NCBI GenBank assembly: GCA_963575745.1
Contig: CAUYUJ010003027.1
Coordinates: 18,882 to 82,881, forward strand
DNA: 64,000 nucleotides
Direction: 5' to 3'
Origin: Prorocentrum cordatum
Lineage: Eukaryota; Sar; Dinophyceae; Prorocentrales; Prorocentraceae
This document shows, one piece after another, positions 31,384 through 42,355 of this stretch (positions within the stretch are counted from its first letter, which is position 1; each line of letters opens with the position of its first letter). The translations under genes were made by a program, and so were the position numbers. Below the pieces are notes generated by a model. It was not told where the DNA came from. It did not search any database and saw nothing but the letters and a program-made list of their open reading frames with translations.

Positions 31384-34300
31384 TCACATCATATCCTGTC
31401 CGAAATACGCTTGTACAACCCGCGGCAAGATCATAATCGTATGCTCAACGGCCGAGACCTCGGCATCAGTCACTGTTGAAGTTGGATCAATCGAGAACGC
31501 CGCACTGTACACCTCCGTCCAAATGATCTCATGGCTGAGTGGCTGCCTTGAGAGTCTCGATACCCTTCCAACATCTATCCAGCACCCGACTCCCACGCCG
31601 TCGCAAGAGACACCGCCATCGAATCCAGCTCTGATGGCACAAACGCGAAACACCTGTTGTAACTGAGGGGCGTGAAGCCCTATCCTATCTCGAATCACTG
31701 GTGGCCCGAAGCGGGCCGTATGAGTGAGTACATCTGCACGTGTGTTCCATTCCCTATATGTGTGGTCAATAATTTCCCTCCCGTGGCAGGCGGGCCTAAT
31801 TCCATATCTTTGACACATGTTGTCGAGTTGGTTTATCATTCTGTTGATCCTATCTTGATACGTACGATTAAGCACCCTCCAGACACCCTGCAGCCAAGAC
31901 ACCACCAGGAGACTGTCCCCAGAGATATACACAGGGATCCCAAATGAGTCGAGGTCGTACTCAACCTCCTTCATATTTTGTAACGCAATACGTTTGGCCA
32001 GTTTGTCGTTGAAAGCCGCAGTGCCCTCTTGGGCCCCATAGGTGTGTAGGTCGTTTTGTGTGATAGTAAGTACCTCCTGCGGGGCCCCACCTGTTGTACC
32101 GTACCCTTTTCTTTTCTGAAAGTAACTCAGCATCGTCCGTGTACACATGTGCTCGCAGAACTGAACATACGCAGCATCTGTCGGCACAAAGGACTCCCAC
32201 CATTTGAGTCCGTAGAATTCGCAGAAAGAAAATAGCCAGCATCTCTGGCCGACAGCTCGACCTGAACTCACATGTCTCCTTTTTAGCTGCGAGGCCTCTT
32301 GGAAGTGAAACATACCTCGCAAGCACTCAGACGCATCCGTCCTGAGTCTGTCCCACAATGGGCCATACGCAACCGTAGTCATGTGATGATCTCTCCACGT
32401 ACGTTGCGTCGAAGATATATCCTCATGAGAAGCAGCACACATCATAGAAATGAAATCTGCAGCATCCTTCGCGGAGTTCCACACCATACGAAGAAATCTC
32501 TGCACCAAACTCGCAAATCCATAAGATCGGAATTGCTCTCTGGCCTCGTGGTACCGTCGTCGGTTCCAGTCCGCCATAGTCTCCTCCTCTCTCCTCGGCC
32601 GTCGAAACATACGGCACAAACACCATCCCTCGAAGGCATTGAGCATGTGTAGCGAGGAAGCATCCGCAGTACATGTCTCTAGACAATACAACGCCATACT
32701 CTGCACCTTGTCTTGATAACGGCAAAACTTATCACGAACAGCAACCGCTCTGTTACGAAAGAAATTCGATTGTCTAATGAGACAAGCTCGAGCCTCCTTG
32801 ATGCGATATTCAACATCAGGATGAGCAGGCACTAGGTATGTGGAGAAAATCTCATGACCCAATACTTTCATACTACCAACACGTCGAAGTCTAAAGCCCT
32901 GATATCTCGAGCACGCAGGTATACACAAGTCCTCGCTGGTAAGTATATGTCCGTCAACGTCCACTTTAGCATTCTCCCCACATGTCATGTACAACAGGCT
33001 GCTATCCTTCCATCTCATCCCCCAGTCATGTAGTGGTAGTGTTAGATCGTGCATCATCTGAGCCAACATAGTTGAGGAGGCAGAGACAAGGTAGCAGTTG
33101 TCCGCCCACACAAAGTGGTTCACCGTTGTCCGTCGCTCATACTCACCACAGACGCCCTCCAGCACATACCCCACACCTCTACTGTCCCAATCCCGAAATA
33201 TAGGTCCCCACATGGCACATATGATAAGATTAAATAGAAGAGGCCCCTCAGGGCCGCCCGTCCGTATGCATACGTCCCAGTTGATGTCGTGAATGGCCAT
33301 ACCCTCGACAACTAACGACCCCGTAGTGCAAACCAGCGGTGATAGCAAAGCATACTGGAGATAGGCAGGAATATTGGCATGGCACATAGCACGTTTGGCG
33401 TTTAGAAGGCTGCAGTGGTCGAACGCTTGTTTGATATCGGCGTTAGCGATATGGACCGTCTGATCTTTTCCCCAGATGTCCCCGTGTTGAGCCAGAGCCT
33501 TGAGGGCCCCCACAATTTCCACCGTCTTACGTCCCTCCTGGAAGCCGTAGATGCCCAGGGGTCCCATGAGGCCAGCCCGAGACACAAATTGTTCGACCAA
33601 GATCACCACGCAAGCAGAGTACCAACGGCTGAGACTGTTTTGCAGACAGAGGTACCGCGCATCTGTCAGCGATGTCAAGCTCGGCAGCTTGGGCATGAAG
33701 GCAATCAAAATCTGCCTCCAATCCTGCGGATACTGCCGTGCCAAGCGAAATATCTCATCAAACATCCGAGCAACGCCGCGCAAAGTCGCCCACGGCAATG
33801 CCTTGAGGATTTCACAAGGCAGCCTGTCGGGGCCGGTGGCACGCTTGGACTTGAGACGTGACCGTGCCTGGCATACCACCGCTATTGTCAGTCCCTCAGT
33901 GCAGTACCCGTCACATAGGTTCTGTTGTGCATCCCTCCTCAACTCCTCCAACATCGACATATCCCGTCCTCTGACCTCCTCCGAAGTATACTTCTGTCTG
34001 GTATGTGCTCTGATCTCCTCCACCCACTCCTCCCTGTCCTCAGATATCCGTCCCTGCACAATGAGGTGCTTGATACCATGACGCTCTTTGCGCCTGGAGG
34101 CAGGAGAGGTCCACGCGGCCAACGCCGCACGATACTCCCTCCGCAGTCCGTTGGCACGTCTGCGCAAGCTGGGCACATCCACTGACGCTGGCAGAGGCTT
34201 CCGTCGCAAAATCTCCTGGCAGGCCGTGAGTCCTGCAGGCCTAATTGGCGGTAGTCCCCGTCCCGTGGTGGCAGTCGTGAATTTGATATCCTCCTGCTCA

Positions 34301-35247
34301 GTACAGGCCCGAATAGTGGTCGACACAAGGTCCCCTGGAGAACAAATAGTATTGGCATCTCCCAAGACCCGATCGATTTCCTTTCGCGCCATATTGAGGT
34401 CCCCCCAATTCACCGTCTTATAACCAACCAAACTCTTTTCACGAGCTGCCGTCGGGATACTACGTTTGACCAGCTCAGCGCCTGTGTCACTAAAAGTCCC
34501 CTGAAGCAGGCCATGGTCGCTGAGACGACTACGATTTGTCTTCCCCCCATTACTCATGATCGTTTCAACCTTCATCTCATCGATCACCCACGTCCTGGGA
34601 ACAAAAATGTAATCAAGAACCTTCTTACACGTCCCCCACCGAGATACTCCGTAGCTCTCCCATGTGTGTAGTCGTCGTGGCAAGAACGAATTGGCAGCCT
34701 TCATCCCCAGGCGCCCTAGAAAGCAAAGAACACGCTCGCGCAACTGTTGTCGTACGTCCCTCCTCACCCGCTGTGCACCACCCTCCTCACAAGTCCTCCT
34801 CTCCTCCTTGGTAGCACTTCCCACCGCCTCATAGACAGTCCCAGTGCGTGAGCACTGCAGCTGAGTTGATGGGGATAGCTCAACGTTGGCATCGAGCAGC
34901 ACAGAGACAGTCGCCCCCTTCCAGCGGCTGCGCAGAGTGAGAATAACTGATTCGAGCGCGTCCAACACCACGCACTGCACATCTACGGCGTTCTCGACGC
35001 CGGGGTCGGGAAGATACGCAGAGGCAACTATCACAGGGGCACTTCCACTACCAAAGACCACCACACAGAACCGTTCATATTGACATATTGATTCACGCAC
35101 ACACGTACTCCACTCTTTGTTAAATAATAACCCACACTTACCGTCACAACTCACACGATATGATAGACCACACCGTCTGATATATGCATCGAATTTGCCT
35201 CCAAAAAGATTCTGGCATTCCTGGACACCCCAGATGCAATCTCGCAT
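31384..35247 (-). CDS. element A ORF2: endonuclease, reverse transcriptase and RNase H
   Basis: 1287 residues from the first ATG. APE-type endonuclease: QECQ (E10), DANVEL (119-124), LDYIFVP (211-217), LSDH (242-245). Reverse transcriptase: TGPD (471-474), YGFQEGRKT (567-575), motif A ADIKQAFD (603-610), motif B RTGGPEGPLLFN (662-673), motif C WADN (714-717; Asn replaces the second Asp). A conserved unassigned stretch VGQRCW...KWWESF lies at 999-1020. RNase H motifs come in permuted order: GDSLLVVSWL (D1111), NTRADVLTH (D1172), then FDGG (D1210) and DAEVSA (E1263). The frame is open upstream to the ORF1 stop and encodes GSWNLNRAG, the expected first endonuclease strand, before the first ATG. 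Translation therefore probably begins upstream. Confidence 0.95.
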   Translation of the reverse strand: MRDCIWGVQECQNLFGGKFDAYIRRCGLSYRVSCDGKCGLLFNKEWSTCVRESICQYERFCVVVFGSGSAPVIVASAYLPDPGVENAVDVQCVVLDALESVILTLRSRWKGATVSVLLDANVELSPSTQLQCSRTGTVYEAVGSATKEERRTCEEGGAQRVRRDVRQQLRERVLCFLGRLGMKAANSFLPRRLHTWESYGVSRWGTCKKVLDYIFVPRTWVIDEMKVETIMSNGGKTNRSRLSDHGLLQGTFSDTGAELVKRSIPTAAREKSLVGYKTVNWGDLNMARKEIDRVLGDANTICSPGDLVSTTIRACTEQEDIKFTTATTGRGLPPIRPAGLTACQEILRRKPLPASVDVPSLRRRANGLRREYRAALAAWTSPASRRKERHGIKHLIVQGRISEDREEWVEEIRAHTRQKYTSEEVRGRDMSMLEELRRDAQQNLCDGYCTEGLTIAVVCQARSRLKSKRATGPDRLPCEILKALPWATLRGVARMFDEIFRLARQYPQDWRQILIAFMPKLPSLTSLTDARYLCLQNSLSRWYSACVVILVEQFVSRAGLMGPLGIYGFQEGRKTVEIVGALKALAQHGDIWGKDQTVHIANADIKQAFDHCSLLNAKRAMCHANIPAYLQYALLSPLVCTTGSLVVEGMAIHDINWDVCIRTGGPEGPLLFNLIICAMWGPIFRDWDSRGVGYVLEGVCGEYERRTTVNHFVWADNCYLVSASSTMLAQMMHDLTLPLHDWGMRWKDSSLLYMTCGENAKVDVDGHILTSEDLCIPACSRYQGFRLRRVGSMKVLGHEIFSTYLVPAHPDVEYRIKEARACLIRQSNFFRNRAVAVRDKFCRYQDKVQSMALYCLETCTADASSLHMLNAFEGWCLCRMFRRPRREEETMADWNRRRYHEAREQFRSYGFASLVQRFLRMVWNSAKDAADFISMMCAASHEDISSTQRTWRDHHMTTVAYGPLWDRLRTDASECLRGMFHFQEASQLKRRHVSSGRAVGQRCWLFSFCEFYGLKWWESFVPTDAAYVQFCEHMCTRTMLSYFQKRKGYGTTGGAPQEVLTITQNDLHTYGAQEGTAAFNDKLAKRIALQNMKEVEYDLDSFGIPVYISGDSLLVVSWLQGVWRVLNRTYQDRINRMINQLDNMCQRYGIRPACHGREIIDHTYREWNTRADVLTHTARFGPPVIRDRIGLHAPQLQQVFRVCAIRAGFDGGVSCDGVGVGCWIDVGRVSRLSRQPLSHEIIWTEVYSAAFSIDPTSTVTDAEVSAVEHTIMILPRVVQAYFGQDMM

Positions 35248-35358
35248 TGAAAGGCACCTCAGAATCTCATTCCCCTTGAAATTGGCCGACCCCGCCCGAT
35301 TGAGGTTCCAGCTACCCAGTCGGATCCCCTTGAACGGTGTTCGGCGTCGTCGTCGTCA
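35248..35358 (-). other. element A ORF1-UGA-ORF2 junction
   Basis: ORF1 ends GTG TGA CGA CGA. The same frame then stays open for 36 codons, including GSWNLNRAG, to the first ORF2 ATG. The UGA-C context is one known to be leaky in eukaryotes. Confidence 0.8.
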
Positions 35359-36810
35359 CACCCTCCTGTTGACTTCCGTCTCGATATCAGCCTTCGTCTT
35401 AGTAAATGCAGGTATGAGTTGATGCAACCTGTCGACAGTCTCACTCGATACCTCCCATGTCGCCCGCGTCGTGGTAAACTCGGCCAGAAGCATCGGCCTC
35501 GGAGAGGCCGTCGTGGGCACTGTCCATATAGTCGATTTGGGCGGTCCCATTTCCCCACGCACAGCAATAACCTCGATACCAATCTGTGTACACATGCTCC
35601 GAATAGTGCCGCAGAATCTCCCCACCGCCTTCACGTGGTCCCTCTTCCACTCTGGGCATTCGACACTGACTTTGATCGACTCAGGGTTGATAACCTGCTT
35701 CATATTCTCAATGAGGCACTGTGGTGCAGCGATCTGGATTCCTGGAGGAGGCGCGGGGCGTTTAGCAGGGGGTACCGTCACAAGGTCGATGCACCGTTTG
35801 ACCCTCCAAATAATATCCCTGTCGGTCCCTGGCTTGAATTTGATTTTGGCCGATCCGAACATGTAACGGCCAGCGTTAATGCGCTCAGTACCGTCAACAC
35901 ACACGTGCACACGATCATCCTCCGAAAGACAATGATTTGTAATGTTATCTATGAGCACCTTCACATCCTCCCACATGAGCATTTCCTGAGACCTCCTATC
36001 CCTGTCACTCCAGTTGGTGACCCATCCCTTGAGTTCAACATACGTTGGAGAGAAGTAGGTGGTTCCAGGAGCCTGGTATCTTCCCGTCCTGGTATTGTCG
36101 GGCCTCGTCGAAGCGTCACTGGCAACTGAACCCGCACGAACCTGTCCCTGGAGCCCCTGGACGATCGTCTCGAGTCGATTATGTTTAGTCTCAAGCCCTT
36201 GAACGCTCGTCTCCAAATTAGAAATCGTTACACCCTGCTTCTGGACCTGGGCCTGAACGTCGTCGATTTTGGTCCCCTGAACTCCTATGGCATCCTGGAT
36301 CCTTTCAGTGTTATCATCCATCTTGTGCATCATCTGCAATAGTAAACTCTGCATACCATCCTTCCCCTCCAAGGCGGCCTTCCTTTCAGCAAGAACCTCC
36401 TCACGACTACGCTTCACAGGGGGGGCTCCGCCATCCACCGTCATGTTATCTGCATGCTCGGGCATTGTGTCGATACACTGAGGTCCGTATCCCCACGAGT
36501 GCAACCACTGTCGTGTCACCGTCCGTTCACTGAGAGGTACAGCAGACTCACTATCTGGAGTAGAATCGGCAGTATTCAATCTTCCGTCCAATGGGTAGTC
36601 ACCTGGGGTCTTCTCAATATCCTGAAGTTGTCTTTTACGAGAAGCTCGCTCGACAGCAGTATCTGGCTTTTGACCGTAATCCTGTGAGTACTGCAAATAT
36701 GGCACTGTCGGTGATATATCCTCCAGCTGAAACCTTCTCGCGAGAACCGAAAAGTCGTATCCGTCCGTCGTCACGCACGTACAACAAAAGATAACAAGCG
36801 CAGCAAACAA
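35356..36810 (-). CDS. element A ORF1 protein (484 aa)
   Basis: Residues 130-145 contain PPVKRSREEVLAERK, a possible nuclear localisation signal. Residues 150-226 form a predicted coiled coil (MHKMDDNTERIQDAI, then VQGLETKHNRLETIVQGL), suggesting a multimer as in other LINE ORF1 proteins. Residues 252-350 hold the core shared with elements B and D: FSPTYVELKGWV, then EDDR, GTERINAG and KFKPGTDRDIIWRVKR, plausibly an RNA-binding fold. The last 60 residues (STIWTVPTTAS, ATWEV) match the ORF1 tail in element C. The hydrophobic N-terminus (MFAALVIFCCTC) is odd for an RNA-binding protein and may be untranslated; a later ATG such as residue 116 is possible. Confidence 0.85.
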   Translation of the reverse strand: MFAALVIFCCTCVTTDGYDFSVLARRFQLEDISPTVPYLQYSQDYGQKPDTAVERASRKRQLQDIEKTPGDYPLDGRLNTADSTPDSESAVPLSERTVTRQWLHSWGYGPQCIDTMPEHADNMTVDGGAPPVKRSREEVLAERKAALEGKDGMQSLLLQMMHKMDDNTERIQDAIGVQGTKIDDVQAQVQKQGVTISNLETSVQGLETKHNRLETIVQGLQGQVRAGSVASDASTRPDNTRTGRYQAPGTTYFSPTYVELKGWVTNWSDRDRRSQEMLMWEDVKVLIDNITNHCLSEDDRVHVCVDGTERINAGRYMFGSAKIKFKPGTDRDIIWRVKRCIDLVTVPPAKRPAPPPGIQIAAPQCLIENMKQVINPESIKVSVECPEWKRDHVKAVGRFCGTIRSMCTQIGIEVIAVRGEMGPPKSTIWTVPTTASPRPMLLAEFTTTRATWEVSSETVDRLHQLIPAFTKTKADIETEVNRRV

Positions 36811-36947
36811 AGAAAGCAGCCTAGCTGACCTCGAAGATGCCGTACCCGTCGATGGCAGCGATGGCTGCCGCGCCGTCTCCCCGCGACGCCGACACCCCCT
36901 GAGCCCCAGTGGGATCCTGGAGCCCTGGAGCCGAGATGTCTTGAGCC

Positions 36948-38019
36948 GGGGGACTCGTAGAGCTTCCTAGCTCGACTTCAGTTGAGACAACCGAGAGCAC
37001 CTATCAACATTCCGACTCATAGTGAATATTTTTTGACCTCTGAATGCGACAGGCGGACGCGTCTGATGTCTGCGAATCGACCCCTCATCTACAGCCCGAG
37101 TTAAATGCGGAAAACCGACAGCACCTCTCAGGATGACTCGAATAATACAATAATTATGCGGACCTAGTTCGGGCAGCAGATCGAGTTCCGAGCTCTGGAT
37201 TCGACAGGCGGACACGCCTGATCGCTTCAAATCGATTCCTGTGACAACAAGCACTGTAGCCCCCCTCAGCGCGAGTTAAGTGAAGAAGACCGATAGCACT
37301 TCTCAAGATGACTCGACCAATACGAATAATTTTGTGATTCTAGATCGGGCAGCAAATCGAGTTCAGAGCTCTGGATTCGACAGACAAACGCAACTGATGA
37401 TTCTGAATCAGTTCCTGTAAATATCACTCTGTAGCTGTCCTACAGCTCGAGTTAAGTACAGAACACCGAGAGCGCCTGTCAAGATGACTCGAATAATACG
37501 AATAGGTTTGCGCGCCTAGCTCGGCTAACAGACCGAGTTCAGGCCTCTGGATTCGACAGGCGAACGCGCCTTTTCATTCTACATCGATTAGCTGTGCCTA
37601 CCAGCTCTGTAGCTGTTCTACAGCTCGAGTTATGTTCGGAAAACCGTCAGCGTGCATCAAGATGACTCGAAACGCCCGATCCCGCCACAGTGCTTTTCGA
37701 TAGTAATATTCACCCGATCGAGCTGAGATCAAGATGGCGAGCGGGAATAAGATCGAATATCACGGGAAAAAATACTAGAGCCCTAACGAATTGTCAAATT
37801 TCGAGAACAAGATTTTCAACCGATCAAAAGTTGTCACAAGTTCAGTTGAGATTCTTCGAGCCAACTAGCTCTCCAGCGCGCCGGAATTACTCTTAGCTTC
37901 CAGCAAAATAACTTGCTAAGGGAAGCTCTACGAGTTATTTTCAACCGACCAAAAGTTGTGAAAAGTTCAGTTCTTTTTTTTTCGAGCCAACTAGCTCTCC
38001 AGCGCTCCGGAATTACTTG
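36948..38019 (+). repeat. box edge, satellite array and rearranged closing segments
   Basis: Starts GGGGGACTCGTAGAGCTTCC, about four monomers, closing segment from about 37670. Two successive right ends follow (37860 and 37985), each GAGCCAACTAGCTCTCCAGCGC(G/T)CCGGAATTACT, with an AACTTGCTAAGGGAAGCTCTACGAGTTA piece between. Confidence 0.8.
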
Positions 38020-38115
38020 GCGCCGGCGATAAATCGTCAACCTTGATTTTTTGCGTATTGCGTGCCGCCACAGCAGGGTCGGGTCACCGCCCAGGCGATA
38101 GCCACACAAGGAGGC

Positions 38116-39981
38116 CTAGTATCCTGCCAAATGCAGGCATTCCTCCACTCCCAAAAGGAGTTGTCGGGCAGACTCTAACTCAGCTGCAGTGATAGTGCTC
38201 GAGGGGGGAAGGAGGAAAGAGGAAGAGGCCACGTTGGGCTCCCACACGCCACTCGGAAGAGTGACAGGATATTCAGCAACAGAAGAGGAGCACAAATGAA
38301 AATCAATCTGCCAGCCACAGCCTACACCCAGATAGGATCTTCCACCATCGAAGCTTCCCCGAATGGCGTCGATCAGAATAGCGTTAGCTTTAACATGGGA
38401 TAGTAAATCATGCCTAAAACGTGTTCTACAAATGCCCTGCCTAGCTCTGTGTGTTAACTCATCCGCAGCAGTGTTGTCCTCTCTGTATACCCACTTGAAG
38501 ATATGTCTCCCAAGACAGGCCGCCTGCACACCACATCTCTTAGCTAGAATGTCTAACTTATTCTGAATGCCGCCCACAATCTTGTCATAATGCACATTGG
38601 CAGTAAAATACAAGCCTTGGATCCACCGCACAACGCATTGAGAGTCTCCCTTCAGTTCAATGACAATCCTTCCCACCTGGAACTCCCACTCCGTGTAATC
38701 CTCCAATATCTTAGCATACCGTTTGGACAACACCTCCTCCTTCTTCCTGCTGAGCTCCTCCGAAAGTACCTCCTCCTCCCTCTCTTCCATAGGCTTCCAA
38801 GGAATAGGATCTTTAAGAACCAGGAAATCAGAAACACCAGGAACCTGTAGAAGCGTAAAAACTTCACGAGCAAACTTGACCCAGGCCTCCTCTGTCCATT
38901 CCAGAACATGGTACCAGTACTTCCCTCCCACGAGCTCAAAAGGTGTTCTCCACGGGCGCATGCCGATAGGAGCTCCGCCAGTCCTCACACGAGTCCCAGC
39001 ACGTCCAGCCTGGCTTCCTAAAGATAATATCAGATCATCCCGCCTGGATTCCCACTCCCCTCCTCCGTGCAACATGGACAGTCGTGCCTGCAGGTAGCCG
39101 TTGACAGCAGTGCCCGTGTCCACCACCGTGGGCTGATTGTAATAGCGGGTTGGGTCCTCGAACCTGTCTCTGAGTCTCGCCGTGTTCTGAGAAAGTTGGG
39201 TCCTCTGACGTTTGGCCTCATTCATGCACATCGTTTTTCTTTTCCGTCGGTTCGTGGGCTCGGAGGGCGTCGTATCATCAGCAGGAGCACCAGGAGCATA
39301 CGAGGGAGGCGGCACCAATTGTGAGCCACCCACCACAGAAATCTCCTCCACGCCTCCTCCGTCCCTGCCAAAACAAGACAATGCAATATCCTTCGCCCAT
39401 TTCCACTGCCGATATAGGAAGACCTGTGCGAGTGGAGGTCTGCCAGCTTCATAAAAAGCTTGCCTCCCTCTTTTGTACATGCGCGACATGAATACAGCCC
39501 ACCCCTCCTCCTCCCTCTTCGCTCTCCACGTCATCCTGCTCAACATCTTCCCCTCCTCCTTGTGTATAAATGCAATCGTAGAACTGTCAACTGTGGCTCC
39601 TTCCAAGCCGAAAAGAAACTTAGATCTCACTCTAGACTCATATCGTGCAAATTTATTCTTCCAAGCAATCCTCCTGGAGGTGTAAAACGCTCGATCATTC
39701 CAGAAAGCACGAATAGCTTTTGCCATACGGTATCGCACATCATCATGATCCTTGAACTTCCTCGCAATCTTAGTCCCCAGCACAATAATTTCATCCACCT
39801 GCGGAATGGTGATATTCTCGGGGAGAGAGACATTGGGCCCCCTGGACATACCTGGCGGGAACAACGTCACCATGAGAGGCTCCGTCACACCGGTGGTAGT
39901 ACCCACGTCCATGAACTCAAGACTGCTCTGCTTCCAACGAAAGCCGTGGTCGTGGAGAGCCCACGTCAACTGTAAAATCAT
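38116..39981 (-). pseudogene. element B ORF2, C-terminal part after a frameshift
   Basis: 621 open codons beginning at ILQLTWALHDHGFRWKQSS, the segment that follows the catalytic WADN in the other elements. It carries the thumb-like region, a GMRPW...YWYHV stretch equivalent to VGQR.W of the relatives, and the RNase H motifs in permuted order: LKGDSQCVVRWI, REDNTAADELTH, then SFDGG and ITAAELESA near the end. Separated from the first part by a 1 bp shift near 40018; there is no sign of other decay. Confidence 0.9.
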
Positions 39982-40000
39982 TTTAGCCAGTGTGGGGCGA

Positions 40001-42310
40001 TCAGGAGCCGTGAAGCACGTTGTCCGCCCATATGAAGTGACTCACAACAATACCTCCTGCTTCACCCGAGTGTACAACACCGACAGCATCTCTCGCCCAA
40101 GCAGACGTAATGTCACCAAACATGACCAGGGATTGAGCAGTCCACAGGTCAGGTCCTTCCTTGGAACCTGTCTTCACACACGTTGTCCAAGGGAGCGTAT
40201 CAGTGCAGACACCCTCAAAATTGAAGACCGCCCCATTACCAACAGAGTTCTCAATAAGACCATACCGAAGCTCCACATCAACACACAAACGCTCAAGTGT
40301 AGAAGAAGCAACTTGGACAGTGAGAGAGTCAAATGCAGTGGCAACATCCAGGGAAGCAAAAACAATATTCTCCTCCTTCCCCCACAGTCTGGCATGTCTG
40401 CACATCGCCTTCAATCCCGACGTTACCTCATGTGTCTTACGACCTTGCTGGAAACCATACAAACACAGAGACGGAGCAACAACAGAAGCAATAGACACCA
40501 AATGCGAATTGAGTAGAATACACAAGCAGCCCATGTACCATGTGTTAACGACAGAACTCACAGCAAGAGTACGACTGTCATCAAACCTCTTATTCTTGCC
40601 GTTCTTCAACATAATGGATGCACGGATGAACTTCCAAGACTCAGGTGCCTCTGCCATTCGCCAGAAGCGTCGCTGGAAGCAGTCAAGCACCACACGGAGT
40701 GCTTCCCAGGACAAAGAACGTAACATGCGTGCACTGATACCGTCAGCACCTACCGCCTTGCCTTCACGAAGCCTGGAACGAGCACGACAGAGAACATGCA
40801 TGGTAATAGGAGAAGAAGTGTGAGTGCTGCGCGCACGTGCCTCATCAGCTTGAACCCGAAGCTGCTCCAGAGTCGCCAAATTCATAGCAAGACGTTCCGA
40901 CTTAGAGTACTTAGCCCTGACCACCCTCGTCATATCCTCCTTCCACTTACTGCGGTCTTCACACCATTCCCCGTCGATCATCATAGAGTGAGTAACAGTC
41001 TTAGTCTTGACCCCATCCCGATAACGATAAAGAAGTAGACGTTTCATGAACTGCCTTCGAACACGATTCCAACGACGACGACTATCCTTGAACGTAGCCT
41101 CATCGATCTGACCAGATTTCAAGAGTTTGTGAACTCTGTAGTGGGCCTCTTTCACCTGAGCTTCCTCCTGGGTCAACTTCGGGACGAGTGAAGCCGATTT
41201 AAAGCCATAACAGCGTTTGTCGGCAACAGCCCCCTCCTTCAATCGTGATTCCAGGTCAGCTAGAGAAATGGATCTCCACCTAGTATGCCAGATCACCCTT
41301 CCCTCAGACTCCTCCGTGCAGTACTGATTTTTGCGTTTTTTGTTTTGGCCGCTACCCCCACCAGACTTCCACCCAGCAACCTGTGTAACGGCCATATCAA
41401 ACTCTCTGCACTGTTTCACCTCCTTACCCTCCAGCACAAACCACGAGGCGAACGATCGACTGCCAGTGGCCTTCGTCCTACCAGAGGACTTCCCCCGCAG
41501 CAAACATGGGAGATCAAAACATATCATCTTGTGGTCACTCCATTCAGTGTCCCGAGAGCCAGGAGGGTGCGCATACATAACGTGCAACTTAGAACACATA
41601 ACATGAGTCTCCCAAGTCACAGGACACGCAACATAGTCGATGACGTGTTTTGTCCTAGCACCTCCACCACACCAGGTAAACTCACGGTCAATGAATGTGT
41701 TGATCAGCTTCAGACGTAGCTGGGCCATACAAACACACCAGGCACGCGCACATGCACCCTGCAACACATTCCTCTGCCTCTCTTCCCTCACAATACGCTC
41801 GTTCACACCACCACCAGAGATACGAAGTCGATCGATCTCAACATGAGGCTGCACTTCAACATTGGCGTCGGCACAAACAACAACATCATGAATACTGTAC
41901 TTTTGACGCATGCGCACCACAGCACTCGATAATTCAAGAAGAACGTTCTGGTACAGCTGGAACGTGGCCTGGTACCCCTCAGACGTTGTCCCAAAGAACC
42001 CTTGCTGAGGAAGATACACGCTAGCATAGATGAATGCGCCCACTTCTGGCCCACGGAAGGCACAGACCGCAAATCTTCTACCAGCAGCGTGTCCCAAGAA
42101 ACAGGAGTTGAGAGTAGACGAGAATAGTACACCTGCTTGGCCCTCAATCGAGCCACTGTCAAGCTTCACTTCAGCCGAGCTGCGATAGTGAAAACCAGCC
42201 TCATTCAACGTATCACGTCTGAGAAACTGGCACTCCTGGAGCCCGACAAGTTGCACTCCCAGCTCACGCAAGTAAGGAAGAGCAGATAGGGAAGTAGCAT
42301 CACTCATCAT
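40001..42310 (-). pseudogene. element B ORF2, endonuclease and reverse transcriptase part
   Basis: 769 residues from MMSD. Endonuclease motifs GLQECQF, ADANVEV, VIDYVACP and WSDHK are present. The reverse transcriptase has GADGISARML, LYGFQQGRKT, motif A SLDVATAFDS, motif B VKTGSKEGPDLW and motif C WADN (761-764). The frame stops five residues later. Dropping one G after the WADN codons (plus position about 40018) would restore the frame to the downstream part. Upstream of the ATG the open frame encodes AACWNIR, the expected first endonuclease strand, so the true start again seems to lie toward the ORF1 stop. Confidence 0.9.
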
Positions 42311-42355
42311 TCTGATGTTCCAACAGGCCGCCCTCAGCGGGCGGGTACGTCGTCA
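42311..42355 (-). other. element B ORF1-UGA-ORF2 junction
   Basis: GTG TGA CGA CGT, then 14 open codons in the same frame (including CWNIR) to the first ATG of ORF2. Confidence 0.8.

Larger units (their letters stand above)
31191..36947 (-). mobile_element. element A: full-length two-ORF LINE
   Basis: The 3' end (GTCCGCAAAAA on the minus strand) follows box target AACCTTGGTT (31181-31190). ORF1, ORF2 and a 193 bp 3' UTR are intact. The 5' end carries a leader-like GGCTCAAG (36947-36940) fused to box edge CCCCCGGC. The expected right copy of AACCTTGGTT and the TTACC of the box are missing, so the 5' junction removed part of the target. Confidence 0.92.

Noticed and set aside
38116-42310. Two separate genes in element B ORF2
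   Set aside because: The second frame begins exactly where the relatives continue after WADN, and one extra base accounts for the break.
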